The notes under the pieces: model-generated
What the model saw: only the letters and a program-made list of their open reading frames with translations
Told to the model about the DNA's origin: nothing
The model's database searches: none
Program-made: the position numbers and the translations under genes
Shown: piece by piece, positions 1 through 5,213 of the stretch
How positions within the stretch are numbered: the first letter of the stretch is position 1
Layout of the letters: the number at the start of each line of letters is the position of its first letter
Assembly: GCA_009177215.1 (NCBI GenBank)
Contig: WFLY01000271.1
Coordinates: forward strand, 13,212-18,928
Origin: Bacillota bacterium
Lineage (GTDB): Bacteria; Bacillota; Clostridia; Lachnospirales; Lachnospiraceae
Direction: 5' to 3'
Length of the DNA: 5,717 nucleotides

Positions 1-434
1 TAGCCGCAAGTGAGGGCTTGTATGTGCAGGCAGGAGAAAGACCAATGGCGGTTTCCCAATTGCGGACAGCGCCTTATCCGGGTTTCCCCACGGATTTACA
101 ATCTATGGCGCTTGCCGTGCTGACAACCAGTGAAGGACAATGCCGGATTGAGGAGACTATATTTGAAAACCGCTTTCGGGTTGTAGAGCCATTGAGGGAA
201 ATGGGTGCGGATATACAGGTGTGTGATGCCCACAGAGTGATTGTAAAGGGGGTTGAAAAGCTACACGGAGCTGCGATGGAGGCAAAGGAGCTTCGAGGCG
301 GTGCGGCGCTTGTTCTTGCCGGACTTATGGCAGAGGGTGAGAGTATCATTACAGACTGTAAATATATTTATCGAGGCTATGAAAATATTTGTAAGGATTT
401 AAGAGAGTTAGGAGCGCGTATTGTAAGTGTATAG
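1..434 (+). CDS. murA: UDP-N-acetylglucosamine 1-carboxyvinyltransferase MurA, C-terminal part
   Basis: MurA transfers enolpyruvate from PEP to UDP-GlcNAc, the first committed cytoplasmic step of peptidoglycan synthesis. The gene enters from the left edge; the reading frame is open from base 3 and gives 143 residues ending at TAG 432-434, about a third of a usual MurA of roughly 420. Visible signatures are TAPYPGFPTDLQ, whose Asp corresponds to the catalytic base of the family, then ETIFENRF, ELRGGAALVLAGL and YRGYENI, which carry the conserved C-terminal arginines. The loop with the PEP/fosfomycin-reactive Cys lies outside the window. The stop overlaps the ftsQ start by 8 bases, so the two genes are almost certainly co-transcribed. 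Clostridia often carry two MurA paralogues (MurA/MurZ); which one this is cannot be told from the fragment. The identity as an EPSP-synthase-fold MurA is very secure. Confidence 0.96.
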   Translation, partial: AASEGLYVQAGERPMAVSQLRTAPYPGFPTDLQSMALAVLTTSEGQCRIEETIFENRFRVVEPLREMGADIQVCDAHRVIVKGVEKLHGAAMEAKELRGGAALVLAGLMAEGESIITDCKYIYRGYENICKDLRELGARIVSV

Positions 435-1161
435 GAGCGGAAGAAAATTATTTATTAAAATACTGATATTGCTTATGCTTTTGATAGTAATTCTTGCAGG
501 GTGCCGTTATGTGCTTTCCATTTACACCATTGAGAATGTGTATGTAGAGGGGAATTATCATTATTCGGAGGAAGAAATCAAGAGCTTTGTTATGGAAGGA
601 CCTATGGGAAATAATTCTCTGTATCTTTCTCTGAAATATAAGAAAAAGGGTGTTGAAAATATTCCCTTTGTGGATGTTATGGATGTTGCCATATTGGCGC
701 CCGATACTATCAAGATTACAGTTTACGAGAAAGCGCTCGCCGGATATATCAAATATATGGACACTTATATGTATTTTGATAAGGATGGATATGTGGTGGA
801 AAATTCCAGTGTGATGACGGTGGGGGTTCCACAAATCACAGGGCTTTCCTTTGATTATGCAATCTTGGGAGAGCCTCTGCCTGTGGAAAATAAAGAGATT
901 TTTAATGATATCCTCACAATCACAAAGCTTTTGACAAAATATGATTTGACGGCTGAGAAAATTTATTTTCATACATCGGGAGAGGTGACGATTTATTTTG
1001 GCGATGTCAGAGTGGCGCTGGGAAATGAAACCTCAAGACTGGAGGACAAGCTTATGCTGCTGCCGGAGTTCATTACGGAGCTTTCGGGTAAAAGCGGAGT
1101 CCTGCAGATGGAAAATTACGATACGAGCAACGGGAAGTATACTTTTAAGCCGGATATTTAA
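427..1161 (+). CDS. ftsQ: Cell division protein FtsQ/DivIB
   Basis: This is a bitopic membrane protein of the divisome; in the family it works with FtsL/DivIC and FtsB at the septum to license septal peptidoglycan synthesis. The 244 residues have a basic N-terminus, one membrane segment at about 9-30, a POTRA-like domain at about 33-104 opening with YTIENVYVEGNYHYSEEEI, and a beta domain beginning EKALAGYI and containing the typical FDKDGYVVE. The start is GTG 427: an in-frame stop (424-426) sits just before it, so no longer start exists, and GGAG at 411-414 inside murA is a usable though distant ribosome site. It overlaps murA by 8 bases. FtsQ/DivIB sequences diverge fast, so the call rests on topology, the POTRA start, the DKDG motif and the position before ftsZ. 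No ftsA follows. The gene appears intact. Confidence 0.93.
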   Translation: MYRSGRKLFIKILILLMLLIVILAGCRYVLSIYTIENVYVEGNYHYSEEEIKSFVMEGPMGNNSLYLSLKYKKKGVENIPFVDVMDVAILAPDTIKITVYEKALAGYIKYMDTYMYFDKDGYVVENSSVMTVGVPQITGLSFDYAILGEPLPVENKEIFNDILTITKLLTKYDLTAEKIYFHTSGEVTIYFGDVRVALGNETSRLEDKLMLLPEFITELSGKSGVLQMENYDTSNGKYTFKPDI

Positions 1162-1170
1162 AAAAAGATG

Positions 1171-1199
1171 TTGATTAATTTGTAAAATAATTATATGAT
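1171..1199 (+). promoter_or_regulatory. Candidate SigA promoter of ftsZ
   Basis: The gap between ftsQ and ftsZ has TTGATT (1171-1176), a 17-base spacer and TATGAT (1194-1199), which match the SigA consensus at 4/6 and 5/6 positions with ideal spacing. Transcription would start near 1205-1207, giving a leader of about 35 bases that contains the AGGAGG site. The region is AT-rich, so a chance match is possible. It would let ftsZ be expressed at a higher level than murA-ftsQ, with read-through from upstream still possible since no terminator is visible before it. Confidence 0.55.
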
Positions 1200-1226
1200 A
1201 GACTATATGGAGTTTGAAATGGGAAA

Positions 1227-1232
1227 AGGAGG
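1227..1232 (+). promoter_or_regulatory. Shine-Dalgarno site deciding the ftsZ start
   Basis: AGGAGG sits 8 bases before TTG 1241 and 11 before TTG 1244. The longer open frame from TTG 1214 would place this strong site inside the coding region and has no comparable site of its own, so 1241 is the preferred start. Confidence 0.85.
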
Positions 1233-1240
1233 ATTTACCC

Positions 1241-2428
1241 TTGTTGGAGATTAAGACAAACGACGCTGAATCTGCTGCAAAAATCATCGTGGTCGGTGTA
1301 GGTGGCGCAGGTAATAATGCTGTAAATAGAATGGTTGATGAAAAAATTGACGGAGTTGATTTTATAGGTGTAAATACGGACAAGCAGGCTTTGCAGCTTT
1401 GCAAGGCTCCTAAGCTTTTACAGATAGGAGAGAAGCTTACCAAGGGTCTTGGAGCCGGAGCGAAGCCTGAAGTGGGTGAGAAAGCAGCCGAGGAGAGTAC
1501 CGAGGAGATAAGCGCAGCTTTAAAAGGAGCAGATATGGTATTTGTTACCTGCGGTATGGGCGGCGGTACAGGAACCGGTGCAGCCCCTGTGGTTGCTAAG
1601 CTTGCCAAGGAAATGGGGATTTTGACGGTAGGCGTTGTGACTAAGCCCTTTCGATTTGAGGCGAAGGCGCGCATGGTAAATGCCATAAACGGTATTGAGC
1701 GTATTAAAGAAAATGTAGATACCCTGATTGTAATACCTAACGATAAGCTTTTGGAAATTGTGGATAGACGTACTACCATGCCTGAGGCGCTTAAGAAGGC
1801 AGATGAGGTATTGCAGCAGGCGGTTCAGGGAATTACCGATTTGATTAATCTTCCTGCTATCATCAATTTGGATTTTGCGGATATTCAGACAGTTATGAAG
1901 GACAAGGGTATTGCACATATTGGTATCGGTGAAGGCAAGGGTGATGATAAGGCGTTAGACGCTGTGAAGATGGCAGTGGAGAGTCCTCTTTTGGAGACTA
2001 CTATTTCCGGCGCTACCCATGTAATTATAAATGTATCCGGCGATATTACTTTGGCGGATGCTTCCGATGCGGCAGGTTATGTACAGGAGCTTGCCGGTGA
2101 CGAGGTCAACATTATATTTGGAGCAATGTATGATGCTTCTAAATCCGACAGCTGCACAATTACGGTGATTGCCACGGGTCTTGAAGAGGTAAGGGCTAAT
2201 GTAGCCGGCAGGTTTGGCGCTGCTCCGGCGTATAGACAGCCTACCTCGCATATTACGCCAAATTCACTGAAGGGCTTTAATCTGCAGTCCGCTGTAGGAA
2301 CGGCTCCGAATTCAACGGCTTCCAAACCTCCTGTGCAGCCCTTTGCAGGTATTCAGAAGCCTGCGGATATCAGGAGCTCCGTAGAAGAGAAATCCTTGAA
2401 GATTCCTGATTTCCTTCAGAGAAAGTAG
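1241..2428 (+). CDS. ftsZ: Cell division GTPase FtsZ
   Basis: FtsZ is the tubulin-like GTPase that polymerises at midcell, and near the pole during sporulation, into the Z-ring that recruits the divisome. With the TTG start the protein is 395 residues, normal for the family, and opens MLEIKTND. Clear motifs are [14 protein letters not shown] near the N-terminus, the nucleotide-binding T4 signature GGGTGTG (about 107-113), and the T7 catalytic loop NLDFAD (N209, D211, D214), which completes the GTPase site of the next subunit. After the globular core comes a variable Ser/Pro/Ala-rich linker (about 310-385) and the C-terminal peptide KIPDFLQRK, which normally binds FtsA, SepF or other anchors. 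It follows ftsQ after 79 bases and likely has its own promoter. A strong terminator lies downstream. No sign of damage. Confidence 0.98.
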   Translation: MLEIKTNDAESAAKIIVVGVGGAGNNAVNRMVDEKIDGVDFIGVNTDKQALQLCKAPKLLQIGEKLTKGLGAGAKPEVGEKAAEESTEEISAALKGADMVFVTCGMGGGTGTGAAPVVAKLAKEMGILTVGVVTKPFRFEAKARMVNAINGIERIKENVDTLIVIPNDKLLEIVDRRTTMPEALKKADEVLQQAVQGITDLINLPAIINLDFADIQTVMKDKGIAHIGIGEGKGDDKALDAVKMAVESPLLETTISGATHVIINVSGDITLADASDAAGYVQELAGDEVNIIFGAMYDASKSDSCTITVIATGLEEVRANVAGRFGAAPAYRQPTSHITPNSLKGFNLQSAVGTAPNSTASKPPVQPFAGIQKPADIRSSVEEKSLKIPDFLQRK

Positions 2429-2509
2429 CGTTTACAAGTGATGTAAGTTTTTAAGGGAGGATAGTTGGTACTTAATAGCATTTCATGAAGAGAATACTTA
2501 TATAAAGAG

Positions 2510-2550
2510 AGCATGTTTGATCCGGTTTTGGTCAGACATGCTTTTATTTT
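2510..2550 (+). terminator. Intrinsic terminator after ftsZ
   Basis: AGCATGTTTGATC (2510-2522) pairs with GGTCAGACATGCT (2530-2542) as a 13-bp stem including two G-T pairs, closing a 7-base loop, and is followed by TTTATTTT (2543-2550). This is a clear rho-independent terminator about 80 bases past the ftsZ stop. It separates the division genes from the sporulation operon, and it argues against any spoIIGA start at ATG 2513, which would lie within the hairpin. Confidence 0.88.
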
Positions 2551-2574
2551 GCAAATTCGCAGATTGTTCCACAT

Positions 2575-2581
2575 TGTCGAA
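2575..2581 (+). promoter_or_regulatory. Spo0A box upstream of spoIIGA
   Basis: TGTCGAA is a perfect match to the known 0A box (TGTCGAA/TGNCGAA) bound by phosphorylated Spo0A. It lies about 80 bases before the predicted transcription start, where the distal Spo0A site of the Bacillus spoIIG promoter also lies. A weak second copy, TGTTCCA (2565-2571, 4 of 7), is exactly 10 bases upstream, the tandem spacing seen in paired 0A boxes, but this second copy is doubtful. Confidence 0.7.
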
Positions 2582-2617
2582 TTTCATAGAATAAAAAGTA
2601 AAAATCAAGCTGTATTT

Positions 2618-2650
2618 TTGACAAAATCCATGACGGTAAGCCCTTATAAT
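2618..2650 (+). promoter_or_regulatory. Spo0A-dependent SigA promoter of the spoIIG operon
   Basis: A perfect -35 TTGACA (2618-2623) and a perfect -10 TATAAT (2645-2650) are separated by 21 bases, too far for RNA polymerase to use well alone. This is the hallmark of spoIIG/spoIIE-type promoters, where Spo0A~P repositions SigA; Bacillus spoIIG has 22 bases and spoIIE about 21. The -35 is embedded in TTTTGACAAAA, whose other strand reads TTTTGTCAAAA, one mismatch from a 0A box, so a proximal Spo0A site may overlap it. The start would be near 2657, leaving a very short leader of about 15 bases that begins at the ribosome site. Confidence 0.82.
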
Positions 2651-2671
2651 GATTATGAAAAGGGTGATGCA

Positions 2672-3442
2672 ATGTATTATGAGGTTTATATTGACAGTAT
2701 ATTCCTAATGAATTTGGTAATGAATTTTTATCTGCTGCTATTGGTGAACCACAGCACATTTCACACTGCCACGTGTAAACGTTTGGTGCTTGGTGCCGTA
2801 GTGGGGGCAGTATTTGCAATTTTACCGTTTTTCATTAGCGGATTTCTATGGCTGAGGCTGTTTATAGGGATAGCTGTGGGAACGATTGCTATGGTATTTA
2901 CGGCGTTTCCTATAAAGAGCTTTCGGGCAATGTTTGGCATACTGGAAAAGCTTCTGTTGTATTCCTTTTTGATGGGAGGAACCCTTTTGTTTCTGATAAG
3001 ATGTGTGCCCTTCGCAAGGAACTGGGCAACAGGTTTCTTTGGGATTGTGGGGGCGGGTGCCGTAGTATGTATAGTGTTATTGTACTATAAGGAGCGCGAA
3101 TGCAGGAAAAAGCAGGATAGTATCTGTCATGCTACATTGATTCAAAAAAATATGCGCATAACGGTGGAAGCATTGGTGGATTCCGGCAATAGCCTGATAG
3201 AACCAATCAGCGGTAAGCCAGTGTGTATTATTGAACAGGGCGTATTTAATAGTCTTTGGAAGGAAGAGGAACCATTGTACCGTGCCGTGCCGTATCACAG
3301 TATTGGCAGGAAGCGAGGAATTTTGCAGGGATATGAATTATCGGAGCTGCAAATAGAACTGGAGGGAATGGTTAAAACCTTTCGGATGTGTAAGTTGCCG
3401 TCTGTGAGGAAAAAATTAGCGATTGCGTCAAAATTACTGTGA
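2672..3442 (+). CDS. spoIIGA: Sporulation sigma-E factor-processing peptidase SpoIIGA (apparent C-terminal frameshift)
   Basis: SpoIIGA is the septal-membrane aspartic protease that removes the pro-sequence of SigE in the mother cell. The start is ATG 2672, with AAAAGGG (2658-2664) 7 bases before it; the frame stays open upstream to ATG 2513, but that stretch holds the promoter and terminator. As read there are 256 residues: about five membrane segments (roughly 8-25, 37-57, 59-79, 92-110, 120-138), then a cytoplasmic protease domain with the active-site motif VDSGNSL (catalytic Asp170) and the family motif VPYHSIGRKRGILQG (206-220). After Lys241 the last 15 residues (LPSVRKKLAIASKLL) do not resemble the family. 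The overlapping -1 frame continues VAVCEEKISDC...KITVNSMLFQNY to TAG 3466-3468, which looks like a normal SpoIIGA end. A base therefore seems to be missing near 3392-3396; the restored protein would have 265 residues. First gene of the operon with sigE. Confidence 0.93.
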   Translation: MYYEVYIDSIFLMNLVMNFYLLLLVNHSTFHTATCKRLVLGAVVGAVFAILPFFISGFLWLRLFIGIAVGTIAMVFTAFPIKSFRAMFGILEKLLLYSFLMGGTLLFLIRCVPFARNWATGFFGIVGAGAVVCIVLLYYKERECRKKQDSICHATLIQKNMRITVEALVDSGNSLIEPISGKPVCIIEQGVFNSLWKEEEPLYRAVPYHSIGRKRGILQGYELSELQIELEGMVKTFRMCKLPSVRKKLAIASKLL

Positions 3443-3468
3443 ATTCTATGCTTTTTCAAAACTATTAG
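3388..3468 (+). other. Probable frameshift and true C-terminus of spoIIGA in the -1 frame
   Basis: The annotated frame reads ...RMCK (ending 3394) then LPSV. One extra G after AAG at 3392-3394 would turn this into RMCK-VAVCEEKISDC and carry the protein to TAG 3466. The -1 frame cannot be entered earlier than this because TAA at 3391-3393 blocks it. A second possible slip point is the run of six A at 3410-3415. The choice of frame rests on remembered family resemblance (a hydrophobic strand plus acidic and basic residues, then a strand near the end), not on an alignment. Confidence 0.6.
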
Positions 3469-3497
3469 CAGTTTTTTATTAGAAAAATGTGTGAAAT

Positions 3498-3501
3498 GAG
3501 G
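3498..3501 (+). promoter_or_regulatory. Shine-Dalgarno site deciding the sigE start
   Basis: GAGG ends 1 base before ATG 3503 but 7 bases before ATG 3509 in the same frame. The second ATG is therefore the likely start, removing two residues from the longest open frame. Confidence 0.65.
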
Positions 3502-3508
3502 AATGATT

Positions 3509-4245
3509 ATGATTTTAAAGGTGGCAATACCCGGGAAAATGCAATTTAAAATGATACGCAGGGAAAATATTCTGTTACAGAGAAAGGGTGATATTCATTA
3601 CATAGGCGGAGCAGAGGTGCTGCCGCCGCCTTTGGAGCTTGAAAAAGAGAATCAGGTTATCAGTGATTTGGGAACGGAATATGAGGATGAGGCAAAGGCT
3701 ATACTGATTGAGCATAATTTGCGGCTTGTGGTTTACATAGCAAAGAAATTTGATAACACCGGTGTGGGTGTGGAGGATTTGATTTCTATAGGAACGATAG
3801 GTCTCATAAAATCCATTAACACCTTTAATCCGGATAAAAACATTAAGCTGGCGACTTATGCTTCAAGGTGCATTGAGAATGAAATCTTAATGTATCTGAG
3901 AAGAAATAATAAGACCAGACTGGAGGTGTCCATAGACGAACCTTTGAATGTGTACTGGGATGGTAATGATTCGTTTTTATCCGATATGTTGGGAACGGGT
4001 GAGGACATTATCTTTCGGAATATTAAGATTGAAGTGGACCGCAGGCTTTGCTGGGGGCTATTAATAAGCTGTCAGACAGGGAAAAGACCATTATTAGGCT
4101 GCGCTTCGGTTTGGGAACCCGTGACGGTCAGGAGATGACTCAGAAGGAGGTGGCAAGTTTCTTGGGAATTTCTCAGTCCTATATCTCAAGATTGGAGAAA
4201 AAAATCATGCGTCAGCTGAAAAAGGAAATGAGTAATCACATTTAG
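3509..4245 (+). CDS. sigE: RNA polymerase sporulation sigma factor SigE precursor, interrupted by a one-base frameshift
   Basis: SigE is the first mother-cell sigma factor, made as inactive pro-SigE and cut by SpoIIGA. The first frame (to TGA 4136-4138) has a basic pro-sequence (about 1-30), the processing-region motif [12 protein letters not shown] (31-42), and region 2 with [24 protein letters not shown] and [19 protein letters not shown]. It loses register after [10 protein letters not shown] (Gly183). The second frame supplies [10 protein letters not shown], the region 4 helix-turn-helix and [14 protein letters not shown] to the stop at 4245. Adding one G to the GGGGG run (4053-4057) joins them into 245 residues, close to the 239 of Bacillus SigE, with no gap across the junction. 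Read literally, the product has 210 residues and lacks region 4, so it could not recognise a -35 element. It lies about 40 bases after the restored spoIIGA end, in the same operon. Confidence 0.95.
4053..4057 (+). other. Frameshift site in sigE: G5 run where G6 is expected
   Basis: The zero frame reads TGC TGG GGG CTA (C W G L); the family needs C W G A I N K L. One more G gives TGC TGG GGG GCT ATT, which restores it exactly. A one-base miscall in a homopolymer is the simplest cause; a real deletion is possible. A -1 slip of the glycyl-tRNA on GGG (4055-4057 to 4054-4056) would give the same protein. Confidence 0.9.
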
Positions 4246-4268
4246 CTCCTTAGTCTGTCTTTCTTTGC

Positions 4269-4321
4269 TTGCAAAGGATAAAGTGATAGTATATACTTAG
4301 AAAAACTGCTTATACTATAAT
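4269..4321 (+). promoter_or_regulatory. Candidate promoter for the 103-residue gene and vanZ
   Basis: The 108-base gap after sigE has TTGCAA (4269-4274), 17 bases and TATACT (4292-4297), matching SigA at 4/6 and 5/6. A second -10-like TATAAT (4316-4321) lies downstream without a good -35. The region is AT-rich, so this is tentative. No convincing terminator for the spoIIG operon is visible in the same gap; CTTTGC-TT-GCAAAG (4263-4276) can form only a tiny hairpin with no T-run. Confidence 0.4.
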
Positions 4322-4353
4322 AACTACTGATGTACACATAATATGAGGCAAAT

Positions 4354-4665
4354 ATGATACAACGTGAAGATATATTATCTATGGAATATTTAAAAAAAAC
4401 AGAATATACGGCATGTCATCAGGGAATGCGTTATCGTCTGGAGCAGACGGCTGATGAAGCAGGAGAAAAGAAGTTAAAGGCTACGGTGTGGCCGGAGCCT
4501 TTTAACTTTTTTAAAACTCCCGATGAACAGAAAACCAGCGCTCTTTTTGATTTTTCCGAGGACGGCGTGGTAGATGCGGTTTCATGGATGAATGACAGAT
4601 TATTTGAGGATAAGGAAAGATGGGAGCGTGCTGCGGACAACTGGAGCAGCTATCGGCTGGAATAG
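4354..4665 (+). CDS. Conserved hypothetical protein, 103 residues
   Basis: No characterised function is recognised. The protein is soluble, with no signal peptide or membrane segment, and is acidic overall with many aromatic residues. It opens MIQREDILSMEYLKK and has a central VTVWPEPF-like segment (ATVWPEPFNFFKTPDEQKTS), then FDFSEDGVVDAVSWMNDRLFEDKERW, which suggests a helix near the C-terminus. From memory, similar small proteins with a WPEPF core and a DG-V-DAV-W-N tail occur in Lachnospiraceae genomes and are sometimes labelled acetyltransferase-related; I see no GNAT acetyl-CoA motif to support that label. GAGG (4345-4348) lies 5 bases before the ATG. It is followed 32 bases later by vanZ on the same strand, so the two may be co-transcribed. 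The gene is real by start, ribosome site and coding character; its role is unknown. Confidence 0.8.
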   Translation: MIQREDILSMEYLKKTEYTACHQGMRYRLEQTADEAGEKKLKATVWPEPFNFFKTPDEQKTSALFDFSEDGVVDAVSWMNDRLFEDKERWERAADNWSSYRLE

Positions 4666-4697
4666 TATACCGTTAGACAGTACTTTGGAGAAATAGT

Positions 4698-5213
4698 ATG
4701 TGGAAATATATAGTGAGAGATATGAGAGAGACTATGTGCTATCTGCCCTATGGCTTGGTAGTAGGGATATTTTTTGCTCTTATATTCAGTATGGTTAGTA
4801 AATGGAGGGTTAAGAGAAATAAGCCTCCTGTTGCCATTGTAGCAAAGAGCGCTTATATGATGTATGTAGTCATCATATTGTGCATTACTTTTTTATTTAG
4901 AGAGAGCGGCAGCAGAATAGGGATTGATTTAGATTTATTTTCAACGTGGGGAATCAATGATAGAAATAATGCTTATGTAATTGAAAATGTGTTTTTGTTT
5001 ATTCCTTACGGAATTATGTGCGCATGGGCGTTTCCAACCCTGCGCAGGTTTTTTCCCTGCGCTATGATAGGGCTGGCGACCAGTATTGCGGTGGAGTGTA
5101 TGCAGCTTTATACCGGCAGAGGTTTTTTTCAGGTGGATGACATACTCACAAACCTGCTCGGTAGCATTGTGGGATATTTGGTGTTCCGAATATTTTGGCG
5201 GAAGCGTAAATAA
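4698..5213 (+). CDS. VanZ-family integral membrane protein
   Basis: VanZ-like proteins are small membrane proteins of mostly unknown function; the founding member gives low-level teicoplanin resistance in enterococci, but most family members are not resistance genes and none should be assumed here. The 171 residues have about four to five membrane segments (roughly 17-34, 51-67, 94-112, 119-137, 150-166). The family signature is clear: ENVFLFIPYGIM (96-107), then AVECMQLYTGRGFFQVDDILTN (131-152) with Glu133, Gln136, Arg141, Asp147/148 and Asn152, ending in a basic FWRKRK tail. GGAG (4687-4690) stands 7 bases before the ATG. It probably shares a transcript with the 103-residue gene. Its stop TAA (5211-5213) touches the stop of sigG on the other strand, with no room for a separate terminator. 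Confidence 0.9.
   Translation: MWKYIVRDMRETMCYLPYGLVVGIFFALIFSMVSKWRVKRNKPPVAIVAKSAYMMYVVIILCITFLFRESGSRIGIDLDLFSTWGINDRNNAYVIENVFLFIPYGIMCAWAFPTLRRFFPCAMIGLATSIAVECMQLYTGRGFFQVDDILTNLLGSIVGYLVFRIFWRKRK

Noticed and set aside
931..936. TTGACA inside ftsQ as an internal promoter
   Set aside because: No matching -10 element occurs at 16-18 bases downstream; it is ordinary coding sequence.
1033..1918. Long open frames on the minus strand across ftsQ and ftsZ
   Set aside because: They are shadows of the strongly conserved plus-strand genes, with low-complexity translations and no family resemblance.
2513..2671. Longer spoIIGA start at ATG 2513, giving 309 residues
   Set aside because: This stretch contains the ftsZ terminator, the 0A box and the -35/-10 hexamers; the translated extension is not SpoIIGA-like, while MYYEVYIDSIFLMNL from 2672 is a typical start with a good ribosome site.
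3458..3480. Hairpin AAAACT-ATTAGC-AGTTTT followed by TTATT between spoIIGA and sigE
   Set aside because: The stem is only six AT-rich pairs and overlaps the restored spoIIGA stop; too weak to call a terminator, though slight attenuation before sigE is possible.
4048..4245. Separate 65-residue helix-turn-helix protein
   Set aside because: It is region 4 of SigE displaced by the frameshift, not an independent gene; no ribosome site precedes 4048.
4337..4344. CATAATAT as a SigE-type -10 before the 103-residue gene
   Set aside because: No convincing SigE -35 at the required distance, and the transcript would start on or after the ribosome site.
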